A stretch of 64,000 nucleotides of DNA from Motacilla alba alba (GCF_015832195.1 NC_052027.1:13202149-13266148); one strand, 5' to 3'; shown: positions 24,001-38,500, counted from the stretch's first letter. Program-made: numbers and translations. The notes: a model not told the origin generated them from the sequence alone.

Positions 24001-27000
24001 CACTGAATTAATCATATATCTGGTCCAAAATATTTCAGATATAAACATAAGTGGATGGAATAAGATCAGCCAGGCACATAAACATTTCCAAAGTGGTTGT
24101 TTTCCAGATAGTTTTTGAGCTACAACTGGCAAAAACAAGGGTGGTTGCACAAAGCTAGCTTTGAAAGAAATGGATTGTCATCAGTTTACACCAGCTGAGG
24201 ATATGATCCTGCATATTTCATGACTGTGCAATGGTCATGGATATGTTTGAAATACATCCAAATGTCCTTGGAAAATATTTTTCCATCTGAAGAAAAAAGG
24301 GCAAGAGCATATCTACGAAAAGTTGAGCAAAGTTTAATAGATGTTCTAATGAAAATAATCCTACTAGTTTTAAATAAAAGGAAGAAGCTTTAAATCTACA
24401 TCCAGTGTCCTTATCTGGATTTCCAATATACATATGAGAACAATGATTTGTATGGCAGTTTTCATTTTCTTCTTTGATAGCACAGTAAAAATAGGAAGGA
24501 CAAGTACTAATAAATCAGACCAAAACCAGAGCTGTTGAATAAGCTAAAGTCACAGTCATTTGGGAGAGACTAAAACTTCAGACATCTCAGATGTGGTTCA
24601 AAGTCTTTATGATACACAGTGTGAAATGTGGGGAGGCAGCAGTTCACACAGCAAGAGGTAAAGTGCATGACAAGATACAGTAGAGTAGATCAGCAGTGAA
24701 ATATTCTAAATCCTAACCTGGGGTGCATAAGCAAGCTATGAAATGTTGAAAATTATCTCTTTACATCTAAAAATCAGTATGCAGACTTTAGGAAGTTTGA
24801 ACTATATTGTTGCACAGTACCATTTTCTAGTGTTGTGTGAAATGAACCCAGCCTGAAGTCCCAAAGTTGTTCATGCTTCACACGCAGACACCTGAGATCT
24901 ATTAAAATCATAAACTTCACCTTAGAGGCTAGGAATGTCACTTATTGCTCTCCTACAGTACCTGGAAGAAGAAAATGCATTTAATATGTTAGCTTGAGAT
25001 GTTCTTCCTCAAGACACATATTAAATATTGGTAGGAAGAAAACTGTATTCATATTTATAGAGACATTTGTGAGAGTGGCTAGAATCTGTAGTTTCTACAA
25101 AGTCTTTGTCAGACACAGTTCCTGTAAAGGCTTTCCATAACACAAGGGTTTAAAGTCCTTTTGGTGAAAGCCAGTAATGGTCTGAACTTTTGGTGGAGGG
25201 AACATATTGAATGTTACAGAGTTATATTTCATGTAAGTGACCCTGAAGCAACTGGAAGTTAGAATGTGAGAATGGCTGTATTTTTCTTACCAGGGCATAA
25301 GCCATTTTTTATTACATGCATTCTGCTCATGGTCTGGCAATCCAGATAGCAACTGATTCTTGTGAAGTGCCATTTGTGGTCAAAATGAAAAATCAGCATG
25401 TGCTTTTGGATTAAGCACATTTTGAAAGAGTCTCAACAGTAGCAAATGACAGTTTCTCATTTGTTACTGAAGCCTTGGAAGTTCAGGTGAGATGATAAGG
25501 CTGAACTGATAAAGTAGCTCAACATTAGTTCTCTGTCCCAGGTAGCCTCATCCATGGATTTTTTGAAGTGGCACAACATATACTGACAAATTGTGAAAGA
25601 TTCCAAACCAAGTCATTTCTCACAGTGTTTCTCTAGCCTAGTAAAATATTTTTGCTGATGGAAGATACAAGTGTTCCTTGTATGACCTCTGTAACCTGCT
25701 GATACAAGTGCTGGATACCAAACCCAAGTCCTTGCGTGGCCTTGGTTCAGAGCCAGGACCTACAAGGCAGTCTTCTGCACGTCTGGCACGCATCCTTAGC
25801 TACCAGACTATTTGTTATTTCTGGATGTGTCCCTGATTTTCATTTTCTAGCTGTCCTGCTTTGTATTAACTAACTCTTCACTAGGCAGGGAGGGAAGCAA
25901 CAGGAGTTGGACACTCCAGCCCTCTGTTTTGTCACTCCCTTGGTACCTTATCTAGAGAAACTCCTAAACACTGGTTTATGAAGTTCCCAATAGCTGTAAA
26001 GCTCCAGCTGCCAAAATCAGGAATTTGTCTTCTCTCTGTTAACTTCAACACGCTCTCTTGCAGACACAGGACTGAACAGCTTTGAGTAGTTTGGCCCCCA
26101 GCTGTTTCCTCTTGGCGAGGTGATGGTATTCTGTGCTTCCTGCCGGAGGTCGCCCATATTATATAAATGTATATGTTGGGGAGCAAGTCCTTAAATGCCA
26201 CTATCAGAAGTTAGTCCAGATTGATTGTCCACTTCTTTGTGGCTATGGGAGAGGTTGGTGATGGATTTTCAAACCAGTCTTGGAGCCTAGACTTGGTCCT
26301 GTCTCTGAGTAGTTAGGCAATTATCTGGAGCTGTTTTTGCCAGCTTTGTACTTCAAAAGGTAACACTTTGAAGTCTCATTAATTCTTGTTTCATAAGATC
26401 ATAACTCATAAGTGCATGCTTAATTAGTTCCTGCTCTGTGAGCTGATGCTTTGCACATTTAAAAATTTGTGCTTTTTTGTTTGTATGACAACTAGCAAGT
26501 CAGTTAAATTTGATATTATGCATTGTGTCAGTTCCCATGGTGTAACAGTTGGTGTAATTGGCAATTTTATTACAAATACATGAACTTTTAAAATGTTCCT
26601 TCTAGCTGGTGCTCTGTTCATGTCCTTTGGGCAAAACAAAACCCTTGAGTGTGGTAAATAATAAGCATTTGAGTAAACGTCATGTGCCTGAGGGAGCTGA
26701 TGCAGTTTTCTGCGATGGTGTTAAAGATAAGTCTGCCAAGTCCTAGTCAGTTTCATGGGACCAGCCGCTCGTCTCTGGAGGTAGGGACTGAAACACAGGA
26801 GTGGCTGCCTCTCGGGTGGGACACCCTTTTACCACGAAGCACAAAACGTGCCAGTTGGAGTCTGCTGAGCAAAGAGGGCTGTCCGGGAACAGGATGTTGT
26901 GTGCAGCCCTTGTCCTCAGTCTGAGCAGAGCAGAAGGCACCAATCACGAATCACTCCCCTTGTATTTATTTTCACAAAAGACACAGCCTAGCTTGCTCAT

Positions 27001-27289
27001 ATAAGTACTGATAAAAAGGTTGAGGCTGGAAGTTATGCTTTAAATGACTGGTGTTGGTACTTATATATGGAATGATTCATTTTTTTTAGAGGAGCCAAGG
27101 ACTGTCCTTAAGTTTACAAGAGACCTCAGCAGCAGGTGGGAGCAGACAGCAGGTGAAGATTCATATCTCCCTGCAGAGGCCAGAGCTGTCAGCAGAGCTT
27201 TCTGAACATTAGCACCAAACGAGTATTCTATGCAAATAGCACCAGTGCTTCCACCAAGGCTTAAGTCATGTATCTGGCATAGTACCTGC
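21086..27289. other. long AT-rich noncoding stretch
   Basis: No gene, RNA or transposon is recognised. Minor items are a 16-T run at 23579-23594, an imperfect hairpin at 22899-22954, and GC-richer patches around 23220-23460 and 26740-26940 with short overlapping frames. 21840-22020 is particularly AT-rich with TTAATTAAAA-type cores and could be regulatory. An octamer ATGCAAAT lies at 27230-27237. Confidence 0.55.
22899..22954. repeat. imperfect inverted repeat (hairpin)
   Basis: GGGGCCAGCCAA on the left pairs with TTGGCTGG plus CCCC on the right, with a 4-base bulge and a loop of about 28 bases. It might form a hairpin in RNA, but the bulge and loop size do not look like a typical microRNA precursor. 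Confidence 0.5.
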
Positions 27290-27720
27290 AGATGACAATG
27301 ACTTGTTTATTTTATTAGATCATGTGCTACTCTCCCAAACTCAAATAAATTATTCATTTCTGAAGAATGTCAACAGCTAATGAGTGCTTGAACAGCTCAC
27401 AAATGCTCAATGCTCTCCAGAGAGTTGGATCTGTTATTGTTGCAAACTGGTGCATTTATTAATGTATATAACTTATACAAATGAGGGCTATTTCTGCATC
27501 TTTCACTTTTGTAATGTTTTTCCTTTGAGCTGGCAAGGATAAAGTATATACCAATTAGCATGGCCAATGATAAACTAAGTCATATGCACTGCAAAATTGT
27601 TTACTATATTTTTCAAGGAAAAGAAATAATTGGTCTCTACTTTGGATGGCAAGATTACTTCAAGATTGCCTTGTTCACATCTAAAATTTGGATAATGGAT
27701 GAATTAGAATAAATCAGACA
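27290..27720. other. candidate conserved noncoding block
   Basis: AT-rich unique sequence with several homeodomain-like and forkhead-like AT cores, no simple repeats and no supported frame. Its texture resembles gene-desert enhancers. Conservation is not testable here. Confidence 0.2.
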
Positions 27721-30700
27721 AGAACACTCAGAAAAGATTTTAGGTACTATTTAGTTTTGTATTTTCTCTTAGCTTCTTCTACTCTAATTGGACTGTGAAT
27801 GTTATTTCACCAGATTGCTTCTAATTATGTTTGTTTGGATAGCAAATTATCTTTGTGAAGGAAATATTTGCTTTTATGTTGAAACATTTGAGCTGTGAAA
27901 ACTATGCATGGGATTTTTTTTCTCACTAATAAGGTGAATTTGCCAGGTCTTCAAAGTGGTTAAAATTACTTAATAAGGAGATGAGAACAGAGATAATATT
28001 TTTGAAGTTATGAAGCAGTTGTCAGAGCAGAGAAACCATCACAAGTTTTTCAGCAGCTCTTCTAGAATAGCTACATAAATGTGAGGTTCTGCTCTCTTAA
28101 AGGCATAGTAATTACCCTTTTCTTTATTTGTTTCCAGACGATATCCAAAGGTCCAGAGACAAGTATCTCTGCATCATTGTTCACTTGGGGAGAGGGAACG
28201 TCTAAATCAAAGTAGAAGACCTGAAATTTGCCACCAGCTTGCTGTGAATTAACAGAGCTAGAAGAGACCAGCAGGATTTATATTTCCCATGTATGTTTCA
28301 TATTATATGACAGAGCCAAGCAGTATCAAACTGTATACACCTCTTTGAGTAATGTGTTCTTTCACAGAACTCAAATGCCAACTGAAGTGTGAAACAGGAG
28401 ATTTTCAGGACAAGTTTTGTCCTTTCCTTTCTAAAGATATTAGGTCTGTACAGAAGCAATGAATTTATGCTGCCCTACTCCAAAACCACAGCAGTCAAGA
28501 GACAGCACAGTGACAATTTCACACAGAGATGTGATTTATCATTGCTTTTACATCACCATTACCAAGGCCACAGATGATGGAATAATAAAATTATCCACAC
28601 ATGTCTATATACTGTCCCTCTGCCAGGTTGTAGTCAAGGTCTGGGTCTGTCTAGTTCAATTTGACTGCAAATACAGTCCTGATGGGGGCCAGGCATGGCA
28701 AGGCATGTTTGCTCACATTCACTGAGCTGTGGATGAGCATGTTTTTTTTACCACCACATTAGCAAATGTAAATTAGTCACGTTCCAGAAGTCAGCTTTAA
28801 TTCAAGACAGAAAAAGAGATCTCTGTCTGTTTGAAACACAAGCTTTTATTAATCACTAATATTGTAGCTAAGCATGGAAAGTGTTTGTAAACTAAGTAAA
28901 ATACTTTCATGTCCATCATGCAGACAGAAATTAATGTGACACTCCTCCTATTTCATGTATCATACAGAATGTCTAGTTTTTGAGCTCAGTCATTGTTCTT
29001 TAAATGTTCAGCCATGTACAAAATGCTTGCATGAAGCCCTTGTGAGACGCTCAAAAAAGGGAAAGGAATGTTGAAAAAAAAAGTATTGCTCTAACAAAAC
29101 AATTTACTGTCAGATCACGTTCTTAAATTTTCAGGAACTATCTGTGTTAAATGCCATTTCAGTTGTATTTTCTTCTCTAGTAATTTAATGATTTTTCCAG
29201 CATATATATTAAGCAAAGCAAATATTTTAATCGTGCCTTTTCTCCTTAACCAAGACCTCTCGTACATGAGACACTGTTGTCAGCAAAGGCTCACAAATTA
29301 AAGGGGTTTGAAAAGCTGTATAGGAAAACTGATAAAAGTATAGGAAAATTGGTGAAAGTTCCAAAACTGAGAAAAGTCTCTAAGGTCAGTGTAGTCAAAG
29401 ATGGAAGTTTTAATGACTTTTTATCTGCTATCTGTTAAAAGCTGGATTGTTAGTTTTCCCTTGAGCACTTTTCCCTGAAAAACACTTCTAAGACAAGTAC
29501 AGGTAAATTGGACAGCTTCATCATTTTGTCAAGGTTGTATTCAGTAGTAGTTACAGCAAGGATTTTGTGTATTGTGCATGATATTGAACAAGAAATACTG
29601 ATTGGTGTTTTCTGTGATATTGCTACAAGAGTTGTGTGGCAATGAAGAACATCCAGACCGGTACATATAGAAGACTCTGGTTTTATTCTTGTCTCTTCTT
29701 TAAGACATGTTGTTGAAATGGGTTTATGATAGGCTGAAGAAGATGTATAGCTGAAACACAAATCCAATTCTTTCCTGTGCCCATGGCACAGCCATGTTTC
29801 AGCCATCACAGCCCAGTTTTTATGAAGAAATGTTTTCCACTGGCAGAAGCAGATGGTGTAGGAGATATTCAGAGCCCCACCCTTGGAGAGTTGGACTGGT
29901 TAATGCAGAAGGTGCAAAGAGCAGCTCTCTTTAGGAGAGACCAAAGTGCCAAGGTCTGGCTGAGGGCTCGCTTAGCCAGCCAGGTCAGCAGTGTGGGGGA
30001 TCCCCAGGAGCACAGCAATCAGTGTGCCCAGCATCTGCTGTGTTTCTGTGAATTCACGACAAACCCTAGGGCAAAACTGAAAACCAAAGGATGATGCAGA
30101 TGTGCTGGGTGATGTTCCCACCACACAGGCTGACAGCTACCTCAGACAGTCTCAAAGTAAAGCAATTAGGCAAACAGGAAAGGTTTCCAGAGAAGCTATA
30201 TTTAGTAAGGAAGGAAAAAAAGGAAAAAAAAAAGCTAAATTATTGTCTCCAGTCGTTATATTGGTGATCCACGTTTTGTGCTGATCACCAGTCTTGTGGA
30301 AGAAGTACAATAAATCTGTGAATCAATGCATGTTACATCAATCTTTGTTGCACTTCAGCATGCAATCTTTATGAAATTAATTCTTCACAGAGGAGTAATA
30401 AAGAAATATTAAGGATGGCTCATCCCTTTAGTAACAGGGAAGTCTATCAAAGGTAGCCAGGGACCTTCAGAGTCTCGTACTGAAAAGACTTAGTAATTTA
30501 GTAGTGTTGACTTCACTGTTGCCTCTTCACAAGCCATGGAGGGAGACCTGGACATCAGTTTACTGTCAGATAAAATGCCAAACCAAAGAAAGCCTTGTAT
30601 CTCCTCTTGCCAGCTGCAAACTGTATATTGGAGGAAATTCTGTCAGAGTCTAAGCTCATATGTGTGGCTGCATTTATGTGAGCAATGAAAATGTAACAGG

Positions 30701-31658
30701 AGCCCTGGTTTAATTGAGCTCTGTCTTCCACCTACTGCTTGAGCACTGCATTACTGGCAGGAATAACAAATTTTGAATGCTATTAATGTTGAAGAAGGAG
30801 GAATATATAAATATTGAGTGGCTGCTTGAGACACCATTTTAGTTAAGAATTAATTTAGAAAGAACAGATGCCCTGAAAAGAAAAATGTATCTCTCTCAAT
30901 TGAGGTGTTAAGAGGATTAAGGATTAAATAAGCACAAGATCAGAGGCTAGACTAGGGCCAAAATAAACAAATCTGTTTGGTCAGGTATAATAAGAGGAGA
31001 TCAGAAGAAATGAGAGGAATCAAAAGACAGTAATGAAGAAGGTGACTTGCAGAGAATATTCAAGATACAGGGGTCACAGACAGAGTTTCTAAACCACAAA
31101 CCAGAATTGTTAAATTGAAAACAGATGACATGCAGAAAAACAGGCCATGATAGCCAGATGGTAAAATTCTGTGAAGAACTGTCTGAGGATAAAAAAGGCC
31201 TGCTAAATAATATCGGTTCGACAGGTGACAGAGAACCATGACATGAAGAGCTGGAACAAAGTTTGCAGTCAAAAATTCAAGAATAGACTACTACGTGCCT
31301 TGCCTAGGTACTAGTCAGGGTGCTAATACATTTTTCCCAGGCTGAATGTCAGTACTAAAAATTACTTGGTTCAAGTAGGAGCACAGAAGACTTTGTATTA
31401 ATAATCATTCCATTACCAAGAGAAAATGGTGGGAAGATTTGTATAACAACATAGAACCTATTATTATTTTTTGGGATCAAAGTCTACACTGGCAGCTTTT
31501 AAAAAAGGTTTTTGGAGAGGTCAGTGCTCCCCAAAATGTGGGGTATTTTCCCCCAGAGAATAATGATTAACTTTATACCGTGAACTGGTCTCAGAGGCAG
31601 TTTCTAATGTTTCACACAAATTTATGATATTTGTCCATCTCTTCACAACCAGTGGGTT

Positions 31659-31680
31659 GTCCACTTTCAAGAAAGTGGAC
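31659..31680. repeat. 22-bp near-perfect palindrome
   Basis: GTCCACTTTC and GAAAGTGGAC form a perfect 10-bp inverted repeat around a central AA. It could be a symmetric protein-binding site or the remnant of a transposon terminus, but no partner terminus was found. Confidence 0.9.
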
Positions 31681-31702
31681 TACAAGACAAAATATTATCC
31701 TT

Positions 31703-31738
31703 AATTCCATCATCATGAAAACAAAATTCCATCATCAT
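31703..31738. repeat. 14-bp direct repeat spaced 22 bp
   Basis: AATTCCATCATCAT occurs at 31703-31716 and again at 31725-31738, with starts 22 bp apart. It is probably a local duplication. Confidence 0.85.
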
Positions 31739-34700
31739 ATGCAACCTAAAGCAGCATGTGTCAAAAGAGAGTTCTGCTCTTGTCACTCTTACATTATTTA
31801 CCATGGTGTTTCAAACTCTGTGCCCCACATCCATGTTTCACCAGTTTTTATTTTCTTGCTCACTTCCCCATTAGCATTGAAACAGTCCCTAACTAGCATG
31901 TAAGGCTCTCTTATGGGACTTGGGCACTTTAAATGGTAGGTCCTGAAGTGTTTCCCTGCAGCTAATACCTCAGTTTGACTGAATTCCTGCATGAGTATAT
32001 TTGTAACTGTAAATATCTCTAAACACCTAAATATCCCTAAACCCATATCTGCTTCTGAGTAGGGCAAGACCTGATCTAATAGAAAAGGGAGTTACATTGA
32101 GTGGGGTTGAGTGAGTGCTGAGGAAGCCTCTGGGAAAGGAGGCAAGGAGAAGTCCTTCTAGCATTAGCCCAGGTTTCAGATTAATTCAGCTAAACTCAGT
32201 GTGAGTACTTTAAAGAGCAGAGAGCACAGTGTACTTTGCCAGTTTCCAGGTGAGCACTGTGCTGGGGGTGGTGTAGGGTGAAGCCATTCCCTCCTTGCAG
32301 AGATGTGACAGGGACAGCTGGTGGGGCAGTCACAGCCTGCTGTGGAGGGAGGAAGGTGAGCTTGGGGGAGAGCTCTGAGAGGCGGGTGGTCCAGGCACCA
32401 AAGAGCAGGAATCACTGCAGACATCCAAAGATAACTATCTGACTTGTGAGTCAGAACCCAAGATACCAGGATTAACAAGCTTAAAAGCAAAAGACTTAGC
32501 CAGACAAAGATTGTATATAATCCAATGTATACATAAACGCCTCTTACACTGCCCAACCAGTGAGCCAAAGTGCTTGGAAGTGACTTCTTAGTGGGAAACC
32601 ACTGTATCTGATGGTCCTAAGAGATGGGGTAGAAGGCATGGTGTCTAGTTTCTTGCTTGTGGAACTCCTCAAGCCATTTTGAACACATATTTTTAGCTGA
32701 AGTAAAACTGAATTTCAGTGAAACACAGAGTAAAGGCCTTGTTCCCCTCCTCTGTGGGCTTATCCAGCAGCATGAGGGAAGCAGTTGAGCTGATGTGAAG
32801 GATCTGTGCAACCATATGCACTTATGAAATACACATGCAGTTGGTGTGTAATCCTTAGCCAAACTATGGTGCCCACTGGTAGCAGTTAGTGTAAAATCAT
32901 AACTTCACACAAGCCATATCCAACCTTTAGCAGAATGTTTTCAGGTAGAGTTTTTTTCTTCTTTTGTATCACATACTCAGCTATACCCATAAGTTCAATT
33001 TCTTGTTAATTATGCAGCATGTTAGATGATTTGGATAATTGTAATATACAGTTAAAAAAAGAGATTTGCTTTATGAGATGTGCATTATTTTCTTCTTCAC
33101 CGGATGAGGTAATAAAAGCCTATCTCCTTGTAAGAAATGAAACAGCAAGGAAGGATGTACTGGATGGGGGCTTTTTTTGCCTTAGACAATTATTATTTGG
33201 ATTCAACTTCTTTCCTAATTTAAAAGCTTATTTATTTTTTCAACTGCCAACAAGCACTGCTTTGTTAATTAGAGCCATTTCACAGGTGCTTGTACCACTT
33301 CATGTCCCAGGGAGACTTGTCTGTGGGATCATGAGACTTTTCTAATCATAACTCTGAGAATTTGCTGTTTTAATCTACACTGCTGCCTTTTGCTAAGGAG
33401 CACTCCCACAAGTACTGAACCTCTACCATTTTATTATCTGTGGTAAGATTATGTCTGTAAGAAGATACTGCATGTTATAAAAACCCTGGGAATCAGGATC
33501 TTTTTGGTGCTACATTATATGCTAATTAATTATTTCTAACACTCAGCACAAAACAAGAGGAAAATCTTAAAATCAGCATATCTGATTTGTAGCAATCCAA
33601 ATATGTAACTAATATTAGCACAATATTATGGTTCAAGCAAGGCATGGAGAAAATAAATTCATAGCTGAACCACTTTAGGGGGAAAAAAATTCAAATTTAA
33701 TATACCACCCACAAGGAAGCCAGAAGCCATGTTTGCTGTTGTTAAAAAAAAACAAACAAAACCTCCTAATACATACTCACCCTTTTTGGTGTTGTGGATC
33801 GGATCCAAGGGATAACATCATATTATCACACTGTGTAAGTGAAATCATGTTAGCAAGTGTTTTGATCTGAGTGTTAGTGACACCTAACAGATATTCCCCA
33901 GGGCACTGGCAGGTCACAGATTCATTAGAGTATTTGCTTTCCCAAAAAACTGTGATTCTTAACCATCTGTAGGAAAATTAGTTTAGTTGATCCTTCTGCT
34001 GATGGGCCATTCAGACACTGGGTCCTGTGAGTGCAGATATAACTCATTAATTATGATGATTATTAACTACGATGTAGGAATAAAGCATTACAAACCACGG
34101 GAGAAGCAAAGAGAGGAGACCAAGGGGCAGGAAGCAGGGAAGCTTGTCATTAGAATCCAAACAGGTAAAATAGCACTAGAAGAGCATCCAGACAAGAAGG
34201 AAGAGAAAGGAAAGGGGGACAAAAAACCATTAGTGAATCCAATTGATCCTGTGATGGAGTCTGTGTTGTCTTTCTTTCTACTTTCTGTCCTTTGTAAGGG
34301 CAATTGCAGTTTTCAGATAGAGTTGTGGTTACATGGTGCATCCTGAAACTCAGCTGTGGTCCCAGGACATTTCTAAGAAGTTGCATAAACCCCCAAGCAG
34401 TCTTACAGTGGTGCTTGTTGGCAGAGGAAAGGATCAGTGATGGTATTTCTGTCAGGAGAAACGCATGGAGTCTGAGCACTGTGTTTGACAGCTGTGCTGA
34501 GGATGGCAGCTGTCATCCTGCTGCAGACACAGGCTGAGCAGGAATGGAGATGAGAAGGGAAAGCTGGAGAAGTTGCTGTCACGCAGGTAAACACGTGTTG
34601 GAGGTGTTTATGCAAAGAGCTGTGTTCAGCCTTTCCTTCACTGCACTTTGATGCACTCTCCTATCACGTGTGTGAGAGCCCTTGTCTCTGCTCAGATGTA

Positions 34701-34948
34701 AACTCTCTGGCAGAACTTTTAATATGGATGTCTTTTTGAACTTAATGGAGCTGCCTCCATGCTTCAGACTGAGCTGGCAGGATTGGAGGCCTGATGGTGT
34801 GACAAATAGCAAAGGACCCCTGAAGGGCTGGGGAGGCCAGATTCCAGCTCTCATCAGATGGCACCTCATTGCTGCACAGACACAGGGCAGGGCTTGCACT
34901 AATTCTGTAATTTCTCCAGCACAGCTCATGTCTCCTGCTGTCCCCAAA

Positions 34949-34976
34949 AATAAAATAAATTAAAAAAAAAAAAAAA
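34949..34976 (+). repeat. A-rich tail with two AATAAA hexamers
   Basis: AATAAA occurs at 34949-34954 and 34954-34959, followed by a 15-A run at 34962-34976. The arrangement looks like the 3' end of a polyadenylated, reverse-transcribed RNA. The sequence upstream has no recognisable coding content and I found no flanking target-site duplication, so a plain A-rich tract is equally possible. Confidence 0.6.
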
Positions 34977-35472
34977 GAGGAGAAAACAATAGCAAAGCAT
35001 GTCTCATACTGTGTTTGGGAAGTGCCAAGCAGCTTGTGGAGGCTGCTGCTGCAAAAAACGAGCAAATGACAGTGATGTGAAGTTAATGAGGATCAGGACA
35101 GTTGGCGGTGGAGGTTTCTGGGCTGCAGGAAGGAGGGGGCTCTCAGGAGGTCCCGATAAGCATTAGCAGTTTTGGATGCTCAGCCAAAACTTCTGTGGTT
35201 TGCCTGTTAGTACTGAATTTCTTTTTTGTTCAGCCGTTACTTTATACTGTGCGGTCTGGCCAGCAGTTGTACAACAGCATTTAAAATATACAACATGCTG
35301 TGAGACAGAATGCAGCTACCTTGTCAAGGATGCCAGCATTAAATTACAAAGAGGCTAGTATGCTCCATATATGGGATATGGCCATTTTGCCTGGAAAAGT
35401 CCAGATAGCCAACCTCTGTTATTGTTCAGCTCAGGATGCAGCAGCTGCCTTGAGCAGAGTAAGGGAGGGGGA

Positions 35473-35507
35473 GGAAGGGAAAGGAAACGAAAGGAAAGGA
35501 AAGGGAG
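35473..35507. repeat. degenerate (GGAAA)n purine tract
   Basis: About 35 bp of GGAAA, GGAAAC and GAAAG units with small imperfections form a homopurine tract inside a GC-richer purine segment starting near 35461. Confidence 0.85.
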
Positions 35508-38500
35508 GTGGATGATCCCAGTTGGGTTCACGAGAAGTCTGGCCTGGGAGAAAGAGATGTGGTTGGTAATCTTTCTTTGAATGAGTAAAATGGAAAGAAA
35601 AGTGGTTGTATAATGCCTCCACCATGCTCATCCCAGGAAAGTACAAGGGTTGTTTGCAGGCTGAATATAGCAGAGACTGTGATTATGGTTTTTGAAGTGA
35701 AACAGTGAAGAAAGTCTACATTTACCTGTGGGTTTGGCTTTCTGTCCTGTTTTTTAGTTTGCTGAAATTGATTTCTTCTTGAACATTATTGGCTTTAAGA
35801 GAAAATATATGGAGTAGGACATTTGAACAGAAACACTGCTATGACATATCATAATCTTTGGTGTTCTTTTCATAGTAGTTAATTCTGCATTAGTGAAAAT
35901 AAGTTCCATACTCTTAAAGGAGGTGGAACAAAGTTACCCCAGAAGCTGTGTGAGAATTACAGAGGAAATCTTAAAACGATCTTGTAAGAGAAAGAAAAAA
36001 AAGACACCAGATTAACTTTGAACTTGGGAGTCTCCCACACTGCAAATCAAGTGCATTGTCATACAAAGCACAGGTGTACACCACATGTACAGGTTAAAAT
36101 CTAGTCCCAAGTGCTGTGATGACAGTTCTGTGTTCATAATGTATATATTCAAAAGTGTACTTGTGTGTCTGCTATAAATTCAGGTAGGACAGGTAGAGGG
36201 GAATTTCTTTCTAAGTTACAATATTGTAAATGCAGCTTTGCTCTATCGGTATCAAAGAAACTATTCTTATATGAATTTGTCTAAGAGATTTTTCTTTTCT
36301 TTGGAATAATAGTTTTGTAGGCACCAATATGTAAATACTTCTGCATCTGTTCTGCTTACAGACATAGAGAAAGATTATCTTTTCTGTGGTCTGATAAGAG
36401 CAGAGGGAATTCTCTGCAGGAATAAGTCTGATACATGCTGTGGTAAGGATATAAAAGGGCTGAAAACGCCTTGGAGGTTTCACAGTTTTTTAATTGACAC
36501 AATGCAGTGTTAATGGGAGAGATGAGTTAAAGCAGACTGGGAGTTTGAAGAACAAAGCCAACATAAAGCTGTTTATCTGACATTGACAAAAAAAAAAAAT
36601 TTTGCATCAGAAACATGCATAAAGTCATCTTTCCCACCTGATACCACAGTACATATTTCAGCAAATTTTTGTTTGTAGCACAGAAGTTGAAAGCAGCACG
36701 TTTTAGTTAGTTATGAAAAATCAGAGAGATTTTTTGATTGCAATTTTTCAGAAAAAGAAATAGCAGTTTGAGCTCTGTGACCCAGTTTAGCAGGGTCCAC
36801 ATAAAGCCTGGCACAGGATCCAACTTTATGGGCAGAAGCCTTTAGAGGATGTGTGGCATAAGGGATTTAACCCTCCAAAAAAAGCTCTGCTGCCTGTGTT
36901 TTTGAGATCCACCACCTTGGGTTATGAAAAGAAAGAGGAAAATTTGAAGAAGCAGAAAGAAGTAGAAAAGATGTTGCACAAGCTCTGTAAATGAATCACT
37001 CTGTTGGTTTTGTTCATGGCGTGCACCTAGAAGCCCTGAGTCAGCTTCAGGCCAGCACTAGGCACTACATCCCACACATAAGAAATAAGGAGATTGCTGT
37101 CATCAGGCTCATTCTGCTCGAGAGAGCTTTGCCAAATTGTTCTGCCATAAGAATGCACTTGTTGGCCAGACTGGAAACAACAGAGAATTTCATAAAGAAG
37201 CCAACAGAAGTTTTGCATCAGCTTTGGTTTCTTCAGGCAACAACAATACCAGAGCAGAAAATAAAAAATAATAAAAAAGAAAGATAGTGACTATTGTGCT
37301 TTAAGCATCTTTGGAATTAATTAAAAAACATGAAAGTGTTAGCAATGAGCTTTGTCAGCTTTGCTAAAAGGCTGATCAATATTTACATAATTCATTCATC
37401 CTGCTGAGTGAGAAACTGGCAGTCAGAATAGCATCACTTCTGCATAATACTACTGCAACAGGAAAAGGAAAATATTTTCTACATCCTGAATCAGTTACTT
37501 AAGGCCTCTCTACCTCCTTGGGAGTATGACAGAATCGATCAGCCAAGCTGAACAGCACTGGCATTGCAAACATTTATTCATACCATCTGGTACAGAGTCA
37601 ACTCCAAGTAACAAAGGATTTTATTTTCCCACAAAGGCTGAAGGTTACATAAATGTTACCCACATTCTTGTGGCATCCCAACATGTTATTCTCACGTGCT
37701 GTAGGGAGATTGACAATTCCCAGACCAGAACAAGACAGACAGCCACGAAGATTCCTGCAGCACAATTGCTTACTAATACCACTAAATGCACATTTTAGAC
37801 CCCTTGAAGAGCCTTATTGCACAGATAATATACATGGCCCAACATGACAGGGAACACCTCCAGTGGTTAAATCCAAGGGTAGTGCTGTAGGGTTTTTTAC
37901 TGATATGGAATGACCACTAACTTGAACTCACTTATGACTCTATTTCATTCAGCTGCTCATAAATTAGTTTGGCATCCTGAACTCATGAAAGTAAATACAT
38001 ATTTGATGCTTCACCAGTGTATAGCCAGTCACACTTGCTGCTTTTTTTCCTAAATATTCAGATGCCCACATGAAACTTGTTATCCTTCATCATGGTTATA
38101 AATACCCTCTGAATGAATTTTAATACTTAAATGTTTTATAAAAGGTTCTACAAAAGGAGAAGTTTGAGAAATACAGACAATTGTTCAGAGATTTTAATGA
38201 TGTGGGTGTAATGTGTAAAGAAAATGTATTTTCCTAACTTCCCTTCTAGAATCTTGTGCACTTTATTTTCAGCCTTACTGTTAAGGCATTTATATAAAAC
38301 ACTTTCAGGCTTTTAGGGCACAGAGACACACTGAGATCTGAAATGTGGCATGTTTGCTCACGTTCTGCTGGTCTCTCCCATGTATGAGGTGGTCTGATGG
38401 CCCAGCTCCTCCAGCAACTCCCAGTCCATGCGAGGGGCCATATCCTGCCGACACAAAACTGCCAGGGATATTTTATCTTGGAGCATCAGAAAAGTAGACC

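Larger units (their letters stand above)
27721..35460. other. long AT-rich noncoding stretch
   Basis: No gene, RNA or transposon is recognised. Notable small structures (a 22-bp palindrome near 31659, a direct repeat near 31703 and an A-rich tail at 34949-34976) are listed separately. Open frames up to 130 codons (for example 32176-32568 minus, 34579-34947 minus) match no known family. Confidence 0.55.
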
